A DNA stretch of 64,000 nucleotides, from contig NZ_BEWA01000012.1 in NCBI RefSeq assembly GCF_003112535.1, positions 744,001-808,000 on the forward strand, read 5' to 3'. A program made the translations under genes and the position numbers. The notes under the pieces were generated by a model that had not been told where the DNA came from, did not search any database, and saw only the letters and a list, made by a program, of their open reading frames with translations. The DNA is from Streptomyces rishiriensis (lineage in GTDB: Bacteria; Actinomycetota; Actinomycetes; Streptomycetales; Streptomycetaceae). Within the stretch, counting starts at the first letter, position 1. Every line of letters begins with the position of its first letter. Shown one piece after another: positions 32,730 through 40,474 of this stretch.

Positions 32730-32802
32730 TAGCGGTGACCGGACTTGAACCGGTGACACAGCGATTATGAGCCGCTTGCTCTACCGACTGAGCTACACCG
32801 CT
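32730..32802 (-). tRNA. trnM: tRNA-Met (anticodon CAT)
   Basis: 73 nt. Acceptor AGCGGTG pairs with CACCGCT; D arm TAGCTCAGTCGGTAGAGCA; anticodon stem AGCGG/TCGCT with loop CTCATAA; T arm ACCGGTTCAAGTCCGGT. The paired first base of the acceptor stem points to the elongator type rather than the initiator. Confidence 0.95.
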
Positions 32803-32848
32803 TTGATGGGATCGGGCCCCGCCTCGCGACGGGAACCTCACCCACCAG

Positions 32849-32921
32849 AGCCCCAATACGGAATCGAACCGTAGACCTTCTCCTTACCATGGAGACGCTC
32901 TACCGACTGAGCTATTGGGGC
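32849..32921 (-). tRNA. trnT: tRNA-Thr (anticodon GGT)
   Basis: 73 nt. Acceptor GCCCCAA pairs with TTGGGGC; D arm AGCTCAGTCGGTAGAGC; anticodon stem TCTCC/GGAGA with loop ATGGTAA; T arm ACGGTTCGATTCCGT. Lies 46 bp upstream of tRNA-Met on the same strand. Confidence 0.95.
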
Positions 32922-33199
32922 GAGCGAGGAAGACATTACACGGTCCGCAGCCGTTCACCCAAATCCGTTTCGCAGGCCCTTCCGCGACCGCCCGGAGGGC
33001 CGTCTGCCGAGGTCCCGGCAGCCTCCCGGGCCCCTTCCGCACGACGGGCCACACCGGTACGACTATTGCGCTCCTCCCCGCCCGCGCCGAACCACCGCCC
33101 TAGGCTCGACTCACTCTGCGTGATCACGCGTCCCCGTGCGACGCCTGCGTCCTCAGCGTGTGCTGCGTCACCGACGCAGTCCCGAGCCCCTGGAGCGCG

Positions 33200-34480
33200 A
33201 TGCCCGACAGCCAGCCGCAGCCGCCCCACTCGTGGTCGTCCTCGTCCGGCGCCCGCGACGGCTCGACCGACCCGGCAGCCCTCCTGCTGTGCGGGGCCCG
33301 TCTGACGGACGGCCGGACCGTGGACGTCCGGCTGGGCCGCGGGCGCATCGAGGCGGTCGGCACGGCAGGCAGTCTGACGGCCGGACCGCCCCGCTCCGGC
33401 GCGGTCGCCGGCGCCCGCGTGGACCTCGGCGGCTATCTGCTGCTCCCGGCCCCGGCCGAGCCGCACGCGCACGCCGACACCGCCCTCACGGCCGACCTCG
33501 ACGGCCCCGTCTCGTACGCCCCCCTGGACGTCCAGCGCCGCGTCACGGAGGCCGTCCTGGTGCAGCTGGGCCACGGCGCGACGGCGCTGCGCGCCCACGT
33601 CCACGTGGGCGACGTCCAGGGGCTCGGCGCGCTGGCCGCCGTGCTGCGGGCCCAGCGCTCGCTGCGCGGGCTCGCGGAACTGACGACGGTGGCGATGCCC
33701 CGGGTGCTGACCGGCACGGCGGGAGCGGACGGACTCGCCATGCTGCGGGACGCGGTGAAGATGGGCGCCTCGGCGGTGGGCGGCTGTCCTGACCTGGACC
33801 CCGACCCCACGGGCTACGTGGAGGCCGTGCTCGAAGTCGCCGCCGAACACGGCTGTCCCGTCGACCTGCACACCGACGCCGGCGACCCCGCGCGCCTGGC
33901 CCGTCTGGCCGCGATGGCCGGCGGTCTGCGCCCCGGCGTCGCCCTCAGCCCCTGCGGCGGCCTCGCCCGTCTCCCCGCCGACGCGGCCGGCCGCACCGCC
34001 GACCAACTGGCCGCCGCCGGCGTGACGGTGGTCTGCCTTCCCCAGGGCGGCTGCGCAGCCGTCGACCAGCGGGGCACGGCGCCCGTACGGCTGTTGCGCA
34101 CGGCCGGGGTGCGGGTGGCGGCCGGCAGCGGGGCGCTGCGGGACGTCGGCAACCCGGTCGGCCGCGGCGACCCCCTGGACGCGGCCTACCTCCTGGCCTC
34201 CCGTCACGACCTGCGCCCCGAGGACGCCTACGACGCCGTGAGCGCGTCCGCGCGCGCCGCACTGAACCTGCCCGAGGTGCGCGTCGAGGCCGGCTTCCCG
34301 GCCGACCTCCTGGCCGTCCGCGGCGACCGGCTGGCAGGCGCCCTGTCACTGGCGTACAGCAGGATCGTCATCCACCAGGGCCGTGTGGTGGCCCGCACGA
34401 GCGCGGTCCGCGAGTACTGCGACTCGGCGGTCACCACGGAGTTGGGCCTCCCGAGACAGGGCCGCGGCGACCTCTCGTGA
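33200..34480 (+). CDS. amidohydrolase-superfamily protein, cytosine deaminase-like, active site incomplete
   Basis: 426 residues from the ATG at 33200 (GGAG upstream; ATG-like starts further back lack a site). The barrel pattern follows cytosine deaminase: EPHAHADTALTADL gives the HxH pair, VDLHTDAGDPARL the third His. But the usual acidic catalytic residue after that His is Ala, the later Ser-His is Ser-Pro (VALSPCGGL), and the metal Asp in the GxD loop is Gly (AAGSGALRDVGNPVGRGDPL). Three of six key positions are thus replaced. It may be a binding or scaffolding protein rather than a deaminase. It is followed by a repeat-rich gap. Confidence 0.75.
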   Translation: MPDSQPQPPHSWSSSSGARDGSTDPAALLLCGARLTDGRTVDVRLGRGRIEAVGTAGSLTAGPPRSGAVAGARVDLGGYLLLPAPAEPHAHADTALTADLDGPVSYAPLDVQRRVTEAVLVQLGHGATALRAHVHVGDVQGLGALAAVLRAQRSLRGLAELTTVAMPRVLTGTAGADGLAMLRDAVKMGASAVGGCPDLDPDPTGYVEAVLEVAAEHGCPVDLHTDAGDPARLARLAAMAGGLRPGVALSPCGGLARLPADAAGRTADQLAAAGVTVVCLPQGGCAAVDQRGTAPVRLLRTAGVRVAAGSGALRDVGNPVGRGDPLDAAYLLASRHDLRPEDAYDAVSASARAALNLPEVRVEAGFPADLLAVRGDRLAGALSLAYSRIVIHQGRVVARTSAVREYCDSAVTTELGLPRQGRGDLS

Positions 34481-34572
34481 GAACGACGACACCGCCCCGC
34501 TCCCGAACGGACGACCCCGACGGCCTCCGCCCACCCCCACGGCTCGGACGTCCGGGCCCCGGCCGGTTCCTG

Positions 34573-34649
34573 ATCGGGCGTCGGACGTCGGACGTCGGAC
34601 GTCGGGCATCGGGCGTCGGGCATCGGGCGTCGGGCATCGGGCGTCGAGC
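34573..34649. repeat. heptamer repeat (RTCGGRC) x 11
   Basis: Eleven consecutive 7-bp units: ATCGGGC, three GTCGGAC, then alternating GTCGGGC and ATCGGGC, ending GTCGAGC. It lies in the 500-bp gap between the amidohydrolase-like gene and the next gene. A period of 7 is not codon-neutral, which agrees with no protein being encoded here. Confidence 0.9.
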
Positions 34650-34737
34650 GATTGACGAAGGGCGATGGGAAGAGGGCGGACGCCGGATGACGGATGGCGG
34701 GTGACGGACGCCGGGCGGCGGGTGCGGTGGCTGCGGC

Positions 34738-34785
34738 GGTGGCGGTGGCGGTGGCGGTGGCGGTGGCGGTGGCGGTGGCGGTGGC
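34738..34785. repeat. hexamer repeat (GGTGGC) x 8
   Basis: Eight perfect copies of GGTGGC, preceded by degenerate copies from about 34721. Such tracts change length easily. The rest of the gap 34481-34976 contains degenerate copies and no gene I can support. Confidence 0.92.
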
Positions 34786-34976
34786 GGTGAACTCTGATCG
34801 ATTCCTGCTCGATCGCTGATCGCTTCCTGCTCGGTTCACCGTCCCCTCGTGGTCCGCGCGCGGTCGGCTCGCGGTCCGCTCATGGGCGGCTTCCGGGGGC
34901 TTCTTGCGGCTTGCTGATCGGGATCCAGGTCCGGGCCGTGCGGCACACGGTGCTTCCCGGGCGTACGGTCGAAAGC

Positions 34977-35633
34977 ATGCGCATTGTCATCGCTGGTGGT
35001 CATGGTCAGATCGCGCTGCGGCTGGAGCGTCTGCTCGCCGCGCGCGGAGACGAGGTCGCGGGGATCATCCGGAAGGCGGAACAGAGCGACGACCTACGGG
35101 CGGCCGGCGCCGAACCGGTCGTCCTGGACCTGGAGTCGGCGTCCGTCGAAGAGGCCGCCGAGCAGCTGCGGGGCGCGGACGCGGCCGTGTTCGCGGCGGG
35201 CGCGGGCCCGGGCAGCGGGGTGGCCCGCAAGAACACGGTGGACAAGGGCGCGGCGGTCCTCTTCGCCGATGCGGCCGTGCGCGCGGGGGTGCGCCGCTTC
35301 GTGGTCGTGTCCTCCATGGGCGCGGACCCCGGCCACCAGGGCGACGAGATCTTCGACGTCTACCTGCGCGCCAAGGGCGAGGCCGACGCGTACGTACAGG
35401 GCCTGCAGTCCCTCGACTGGACGATCCTGCGCCCCGGCTCGCTCACGGACGACCCCGGCACCGGCCTGGTCCGCCTGGAGGCCCGTACGGGCCGGGGCAA
35501 GGTCCCCCGTGACGACGTGGCCGCCGTCCTGGCGGAACTGGTCGACACCCCTGCGACGTCCGGTCTCGTCCTGGAGCTGATCAACGGCTCGGCCCCGGTC
35601 GCCGTGGCGGTGAAGGCGGTGGCGGGAAACTGA
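34977..35633 (+). CDS. NAD(P)-binding SDR-like protein (NmrA/YwnB type)
   Basis: 218 residues from the ATG at 34977; no good ribosome-binding site is visible. Rossmann motif MRIVIAGGHGQIALRLERLL (GGxGxx form), then VAGIIRKAEQSDDLRAAGAE, ADAAVFAAGAGPGSG, RRFVVVSSMGADPGH, and WTILRPGSLTDDPGTGLVRL. Like other members of this group it should bind NAD(P)H. Its enzymatic or regulatory role is unknown. It is similar in type to the proteins at 29530 and 59914. Confidence 0.82.
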   Translation: MRIVIAGGHGQIALRLERLLAARGDEVAGIIRKAEQSDDLRAAGAEPVVLDLESASVEEAAEQLRGADAAVFAAGAGPGSGVARKNTVDKGAAVLFADAAVRAGVRRFVVVSSMGADPGHQGDEIFDVYLRAKGEADAYVQGLQSLDWTILRPGSLTDDPGTGLVRLEARTGRGKVPRDDVAAVLAELVDTPATSGLVLELINGSAPVAVAVKAVAGN

Positions 35634-35684
35634 GACGCCGGCCCCTGGGCCCTGTGGGGGCCGGAGCCGGCCGAGGCGCGCAGG

Positions 35685-35906
35685 CTAGAAGAGGGGCAGT
35701 TGTCCCGGGAAATCCGGCACGACGTAGCCGTCCAAGGACGGCTGCGCCGCCCCCAGTTGGGCTGGGCTGCGGGAACCGGGGCAGGAGACCAGGTCGCCGC
35801 TGCCCCGCGCCCCCGGCGGGTCATGCCGGGCGAAGCGTCCAGCGACGACGGCGATCTCTCGACGGCACTCCGGACAGGTTCTGCGACGGCTGGACGCGCT
35901 GGACAT
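35685..35906 (-). CDS. small conserved CPxC protein
   Basis: 73 residues, MSSASSRRRTCPECRREIAV at the N-terminus, then VAGRFARHDPPGAR and a C-terminus ending DFPGQLPLF. One CPEC pair could bind metal together with His or another chain. The divergent gene begins 98 bp away. I do not recognise a function. Confidence 0.6.
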   Translation of the reverse strand: MSSASSRRRTCPECRREIAVVAGRFARHDPPGARGSGDLVSCPGSRSPAQLGAAQPSLDGYVVPDFPGQLPLF

Positions 35907-36003
35907 GGGGCCAGTCTGCCCCAGTGCGCCACGCGGGTGCCCCTGGCGGGACGCGCCCCGCTCGCCGCGCGGAAGTGCCCTCGCCTCCCTAGCATCGCTA
36001 TAC

Positions 36004-36282
36004 GTGGCACATACCTTCGAGGAACTCGTGCAGAAGCAACGCGCGGCCGACGAGGCACACGCGAGGGTCGAAGAGCTGCGGGACGCCTACGGCGCGCCCA
36101 CGGCCACCCCCTGGGCGGAGATCCAGACCGACACCTACGAGACCGCGTGGCGCGCCTGGCGCGACCTGGCCCGCGACGTCCAGGCCACGGTGACCGAGTA
36201 CGCCAAGGACGAGAACAAACCGCGTAACGACGTCGAGGCGGAGGTGAAGAGGGCGGCAAAGTCCCCCTCCGAGGAACGTTGA
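36004..36282 (+). CDS. small hypothetical protein, possibly leaderless mRNA
   Basis: 92 residues from the GTG at 36004 (AHTFEELVQKQRAADEAHAR). The sequence is charged and helical (EELRDAYGAPTATPWAEIQ, AWRAWRDLARDVQATVTEYA), with no membrane segment. No ribosome-binding site is seen, but TAGCAT lies 8 bp upstream (35990-35995), a spacing that fits a -10 box of a leaderless transcript. Function unknown. A bidirectional terminator follows. Confidence 0.7.
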   Translation: MAHTFEELVQKQRAADEAHARVEELRDAYGAPTATPWAEIQTDTYETAWRAWRDLARDVQATVTEYAKDENKPRNDVEAEVKRAAKSPSEER

Positions 36283-36331
36283 GGCCACGCGGTCCCGGCC
36301 TGCCGTCCCGCCGCCCGGCCCCACACGAAGA

Positions 36332-36369
36332 AACCCCTCCGCTCTGCGTTTCCGCAGTTCGGAGGGGTT
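36332..36369. terminator. bidirectional terminator between the 36004 gene and tRNA-Tyr
   Basis: AACCCCTCCG pairs with CGGAGGGGTT; an inner CTGCG/CGCAG helix strengthens it. Runs of A and T flank it on both sides, so it can act for both converging units. Confidence 0.8.
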
Positions 36370-36382
36370 ACTTCACTCAGCG

Positions 36383-36464
36383 TGGCGGCGCCAGGATTCG
36401 AACCTGGGAAGGCTGAGCCGGCAGATTTACAGTCTGCTCCCTTTGGCCGCTCGGGCACACCGCC
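36383..36464 (-). tRNA. trnY: tRNA-Tyr (anticodon GTA)
   Basis: 82-nt class II tRNA with a long variable arm. Acceptor GGCGGTG pairs with CGCCGCC; anticodon stem GCAGA/TCTGC with loop CTGTAAA; variable arm CGGCTCAGCCTTC; T arm CCAGGTTCGAATCCTGG. Confidence 0.95.
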
Positions 36465-36688
36465 GGGCTTGCTGCCGATTCGAACCGCTTTTCGGCGGTG
36501 CTCCCTGGCAACGACGTAAACGATACCTGATGCGCAGGGGTGCTTCGCCACCTGATTCCTCGCCGCCCGGAGGGAGCGGGGTGGCTAGGCTTGTCCGGAT
36601 GCGGCCCGGGTCACGCCGGGCTCGGCGGTCACCCTCGCGTGCGCCGATTCGCACCCGATACGCACTCTGATACAAGGAGCCACAGGAC

Positions 36689-37177
36689 ATGGCCGACTCC
36701 AGTTTCGACATCGTCTCGAAGGTCGAGCGGCAGGAGGTCGACAACGCCCTCAACCAGGCCGCCAAGGAGATCTCGCAGCGCTACGACTTCAAGGGCGTGG
36801 GCGCCTCGATCTCGTGGTCCGGTGAGAAGATCCTGATGGAGGCGAACTCCGAGGACCGGGTGAACGCTGTCCTCGACGTCTTCCAGTCCAAGCTCATCAA
36901 GCGCGGGATCTCGCTGAAGGCGCTGGACGCGGGCGAGCCCCAGCTCTCCGGCAAGGAATACAAGCTCTTCGCGGAGATCAAGGAGGGCATCTCCCAGGAC
37001 AACGCGAAGAAGGTCGCGAAGCTCATCCGCGACGAGGGCCCCAAGGGCGTGAAGGCCCAGGTCCAGGGCGAGGAACTGCGTGTCAGCTCCAAGAGCCGCG
37101 ACGACCTGCAGACCGTCATCGCGCTGCTGAAGGGCCAGGACTTCGACTTCGCCCTGCAGTTCGTGAACTACCGGTAG
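36689..37177 (+). CDS. yajQ: YajQ family nucleotide-binding protein
   Basis: 162 residues, the usual length. MADSSFDIVSKVERQEVDNA, NQAAKEISQRYDFKGVGASI and the C-terminus VIALLKGQDFDFALQFVNYR are diagnostic of the YajQ (DUF520) family, which has two RNA-recognition-like folds. Members bind cyclic di-GMP in Xanthomonas and tRNA or GTP in vitro; the role in Streptomyces is not established. An AAGGAG site precedes the ATG. It is transcribed away from tRNA-Tyr. Confidence 0.93.
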   Translation: MADSSFDIVSKVERQEVDNALNQAAKEISQRYDFKGVGASISWSGEKILMEANSEDRVNAVLDVFQSKLIKRGISLKALDAGEPQLSGKEYKLFAEIKEGISQDNAKKVAKLIRDEGPKGVKAQVQGEELRVSSKSRDDLQTVIALLKGQDFDFALQFVNYR

Positions 37178-37235
37178 CTCGCCGGGTGGGCGCCTCCCGG
37201 GCGCCCACCGGCCCGACTCCGCCCACCGGCCGCGC

Positions 37236-37502
37236 TCAGTCGCGCGAGTTGCCGAACAACAGGCGGTAGACGATCAGGAGCACGAGCGAACCGCCGATCG
37301 CCGCGGCCCAGGTCGCGCCGTCGTAGAAGTCCTTGCTGATGGGGTGGTCCAGCCAGCGGGCCGATATCCAGCCACCGATGAACGCGCCTGCCACGCCGAT
37401 GACGGTCGTCCCGATGAAGCCGCCCGGGTCACGGCCCGGCAGCAGCACCTTGGCGATGACTCCGGCCAGCAGCCCCAGGATGATCCAACTGATGATGCTC
37501 AT
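37236..37502 (-). CDS. GlsB/YeaQ/YmgE family small membrane protein
   Basis: 88 residues from the ATG at 37502. MSIISWIILGLLAGVIAKVL then PGRDPGGFIGTTVIGVAGAF, GGWISARWL and a last helix GGSLVLLIVYRLLFG: three membrane helices rich in glycine, the pattern of the transglycosylase-associated protein family. Members respond to stress in several bacteria; the biochemical role is unknown. It is convergent with yajQ. Confidence 0.9.
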   Translation of the reverse strand: MSIISWIILGLLAGVIAKVLLPGRDPGGFIGTTVIGVAGAFIGGWISARWLDHPISKDFYDGATWAAAIGGSLVLLIVYRLLFGNSRD

Positions 37503-37609
37503 GCCCTGAACCTGCCCTTCAGTGCTGTGCCCGCGCTGTCCAGGCACTGTGATCCTGCTCCCGCATTCGCTCATTCACTCACCGAGGCGGGCGGCGGCTC
37601 CCGTCCCCG

Positions 37610-37760
37610 CCGTCGGTATCGGCTTCCGCTACGTCGACCGCCGCGGCATCGGCTTGCGCTTCGCCCACTGTCGTGGCATCGGCTTCGGCCATTGTCGCGA
37701 CTTCCACTTCGCCGACTGCCGTGGCACCGGCTGCGGCGACCGCCGTGGCTTAGGCGTCGT
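37610..37760. repeat. degenerate 24-bp repeat
   Basis: CGTGGCATCGGCTTCGGCCA-type units recur about five times with a period near 24 bp, in the 335-bp gap between the YeaQ-like gene and the permease. An open frame through it reads as imperfect RGIGF..C repeats, but I regard it as non-coding. Confidence 0.5.
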
Positions 37761-37837
37761 ACGAGGTTCGCGCCGTGTTGGTGGGGACGACGTCACGACG
37801 GCGTCCGGCGGTTCCGTGGATCAGTAGGGTGCGGCGC

Positions 37838-39085
37838 ATGACACAGCCAGGACCGGCCCCTGAGCTACGGCGGACGCTGGGCGTCGGCGACGCCGTCGTC
37901 CTCGGGCTCGGCTCGATGATCGGCGCCGGCGTCTTCGCGGCCCTCGCTCCCGCCGCGCACGCGGCGGGCTCCGGTCTGCTGATCGGGCTCGCGCTCGCCG
38001 CGCTGGTGGCCTACTGCAACGCCACGTCGTCGGCACGCCTGGCCGCGCTGTATCCCGCGTCCGGCGGCACGTACGTGTACGGACGCGAACGGCTCGGGGC
38101 GTTCTGGGGATATCTGGCCGGATGGTCGTTCGTGGTAGGAAAGACGGCCTCCTGTGCGGCTATGGCGCTGACGGTCGGGGCGTACGTCTGGCCGGGGCAG
38201 GAGCACGCGGTCGCCGTGGCGGCCGTGGTGACGCTGACCGCGGTGAACTACGGCGGCATCCAGAAGTCGGCCTGGCTGACGCGGGTGATCGTGACGGTGG
38301 TCCTGGCGGTCCTCGCTTCCGTGGTGGTCGTGTGCCTGGGATCGGGCACGTCCGATGCCGGGCGGCTGGAGGTCGGGGCCTCCGAGGGCTTGGGCGGGGT
38401 GTTGCAGGCCGCCGGTCTGCTCTTCTTCGCGTTCGCCGGATACGCGCGCATCGCGACCCTCGGCGAGGAGGTGCGGGACCCGGGGCGCACCATCCCCCGC
38501 GCGATCCCCCTGGCCTTGGGCATCGCACTTGTCGTGTACGCGTGTGTGGCCGTGGCAGTCCTTTCCGTGTCGGGGGCGGCCGAACTCGGGCGGGCGAGCG
38601 CGCCACTGGCCGACGCGGTCCGGGCGGCGGGGGCGCACGGACTGGTGCCGGTGGTACGCGTCGGCGCCGCCATGGCTGCGCTGGGTTCTCTGCTCGCCCT
38701 CATCCTGGGCGTCTCACGCACCACGCTGGCCATGGCCAGGGACCGGCATCTGCCCCATGCCCTGGCCGTCGTTCACCCGCGTTTCCAGGTGCCGCACCGG
38801 GCCGAACTCGCCGTGGGCGCGGTGGTCGCGGTCCTGGCCGCCACGGTGGACGTCCGAGGTGCGATCGGGTTCTCCTCCTTCGGTGTTCTGGCGTACTACG
38901 CCGTGGCCAACGCCTCGGCCTGGACGCTCGATTCGTCTCCCGCGAAGCGGGCGCTGCCCGCGCTGGGACTCCTGGGCTGCCTGGTCCTCGCTTTCGCGCT
39001 GCCTGCGTCGTCGGTGGTGGTGGGGGCGGGGGTGCTCGCGGTGGGCGTGGTCGCCTATGGAGTACGAATGCGGCTGACCGGCTGA
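37838..39085 (+). CDS. APC superfamily amino acid permease
   Basis: 415 residues from the ATG at 37838. The N-terminus has the APC signature GVGDAVVLGLGSMIGAGVFA on helix 1, followed by about 11 further hydrophobic segments, among them FWGYLAGWSFVVGKTASCAA and LLFFAFAGYARIATLGEEVR (helix 6 region). Such proteins import amino acids or amines with protons. The substrate cannot be read from sequence. It is compact for the family, lacking a long C-terminal tail. Confidence 0.88.
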   Translation: MTQPGPAPELRRTLGVGDAVVLGLGSMIGAGVFAALAPAAHAAGSGLLIGLALAALVAYCNATSSARLAALYPASGGTYVYGRERLGAFWGYLAGWSFVVGKTASCAAMALTVGAYVWPGQEHAVAVAAVVTLTAVNYGGIQKSAWLTRVIVTVVLAVLASVVVVCLGSGTSDAGRLEVGASEGLGGVLQAAGLLFFAFAGYARIATLGEEVRDPGRTIPRAIPLALGIALVVYACVAVAVLSVSGAAELGRASAPLADAVRAAGAHGLVPVVRVGAAMAALGSLLALILGVSRTTLAMARDRHLPHALAVVHPRFQVPHRAELAVGAVVAVLAATVDVRGAIGFSSFGVLAYYAVANASAWTLDSSPAKRALPALGLLGCLVLAFALPASSVVVGAGVLAVGVVAYGVRMRLTG

Positions 39086-39201
39086 CCGGCTGGCCTGCCG
39101 GCCTGCTGATGCGATCCGTGCAGCCGGGGGCGCGACGGCCGAACGGTGCCGACGGGTGCTGGGCGGGCGACAGCTGAACGGTGCCGGGCCAGGCGCCGGG
39201 C

Positions 39202-39775
39202 TCACGCCGTCGCGGTCCGGTCCATCGCCGTGCGTATGCGGAACTGAGTCCACGGAGTCAGGATCAGGTCCTCGTCCATGACGTCGTACCAGCCTGTGCC
39301 GTCGAGCCATGCGCGCAACCACTCGGTGAGGCTGGGGGCGTCGACGAACCACGCCTGGTCGGGGTCGCCGGGGTTCGGTTCGAAGAGCAGGACGCTCGCC
39401 TGCGGGGAGCGGCAGTCCACGCAGGCGTACATGGCGCAGCCCCAGTGGGATATCGGCAGAACGCCTTCCGACCACGGCCAGTCAGGGTTTCGCCGTCCTC
39501 TCTCGCGGTTGGCGAGGTACTGGCTCACGGCAGGTGGTTTGCCGGACGGGGGAACTGTCCAGCAGGGGCAGCAGGCCGTACTCCGGGCCGAATCCGCCGT
39601 CCCCTATGCGCAGGTAGAGGTCGGCGAGCAGTGCGGGCAGGGGGAAGCCGAGGGCGGCCTCGGCCTGGGCCACGGTGGACGCGTCCACGGGCTCGGGGAG
39701 GGAAGGCCGGCCCCACGGGCGGACGGCGGCCGCCTTGGCCGCCACCCTTTCCAGCAACTGCGCGTTCTCGGTCAT
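39202..39775 (-). pseudogene. SMI1/KNR4 family gene with a single-base frameshift
   Basis: From the ATG at 39775 the frame gives MTENAQLLERVAAKAAAVRP and PALLADLYLRIGDGGFGPEY, then at about 39552-39548 it shifts. The next frame gives VSQYLANRERGRRNPDWPWS, LPISHWGCAMYACVDCRSPQ and WFVDAPSLTEWLRAWLDGTG. Removing one base from the five-G run at 39548-39552 (five C on the coding strand) joins both parts into one smooth protein of about 190 residues. SMI1/KNR4 proteins include immunity proteins of toxin systems. It could be a real mutation, a sequencing error in a homopolymer, or slippage. Confidence 0.8.
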
Positions 39776-39815
39776 GCGTTCATGATGCAAGCCGCCACTG
39801 ACAACCGGGCCGGCC

Positions 39816-39842
39816 TGTGGACAACCCGCCGGTTGTGGACAA
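39816..39842 (-). promoter_or_regulatory. two DnaA-box matches
   Basis: TGTGGACAA occurs at 39816-39824 and 39834-39842; the complement TTGTCCACA is the Streptomyces DnaA-box consensus. They are 18 bp apart and 41-67 bp upstream of the frameshifted SMI1 gene. The boxes belong to a direct repeat TGTGGACAACCCG. Binding is unproven. Confidence 0.5.
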
Positions 39843-39861
39843 CCCGGCCTGCCGAGCACCC

Positions 39862-39909
<48 letters not shown>

Positions 39910-40081
39910 CGGAGAACGACGACGAGCGGGCCGGAGATCAGACGCTCGCGGCGGCACCTTCCATCTCCGCCACCTCCGCCGTCGCTACCGTCTTCACCGT
40001 CGCTGCCGCCGTGGCCGTCCATGGCGCTTTCGCCGTGGCCCGTCGCTGCCGTCGCTGCCGTCGCAGCCATGACGGTCGTCG

Positions 40082-40474
40082 TCAGCGTGATGCGAACGGC
40101 TCGTCGGTGCGCACGATTTCGCGGCCCAGCGGGAACAGCGAGACGGGGATCAGCTTGAAGTTCGCGATGCCGAACGGGATGCCGATGATGGTGAGGCAGA
40201 GGAGGAAGCCGGTGACGATGTGGCCGATGGCGAGCCACCAGCCGGCCAGGACCAGCCAGAGCACGTTTCCGAGGCAGGACGGCGCGCCGGCGTCCCGCCG
40301 CTCGACCGTCGTGTAGCCGAAGGGCCAGAGGGCGAAGATCCCGATACGGAATGCGGCGACGCCGAACGGGATCCCGATAATGGTGACGCAGAGCAGCGCG
40401 CCCGCGAGCACGTAGCCGAGGAACAGCCAGAATCCGCTCAGGATCAGCCAGATGACGTTCAGAATGGTCTTCAC
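40082..40474 (-). CDS. yccF: YccF domain membrane protein
   Basis: 130 residues from the GTG at 40474, which overlaps the htpX stop codon by four bases (GTGA). Two similar halves, each with membrane helices and the YccF signature: LCVTIIGIPFGVAAFRIGIF and LCLTIIGIPFGIANFKLIPV, each preceded by a Trp-rich helix (NVIWLILSGFWLFLGYVLAG and NVLWLVLAGWWLAIGHIVTG). Function unknown. The overlap with htpX implies a common membrane-quality-control or stress setting. Confidence 0.9.
   Translation of the reverse strand: MKTILNVIWLILSGFWLFLGYVLAGALLCVTIIGIPFGVAAFRIGIFALWPFGYTTVERRDAGAPSCLGNVLWLVLAGWWLAIGHIVTGFLLCLTIIGIPFGIANFKLIPVSLFPLGREIVRTDEPFASR

Noticed and set aside
37522..37827. 101-codon plus-strand frame with RGIGF..C repeats
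   Set aside because: It is a product of a degenerate 24-bp repeat, overlaps the upstream ends of two genes and lacks a ribosome-binding site.
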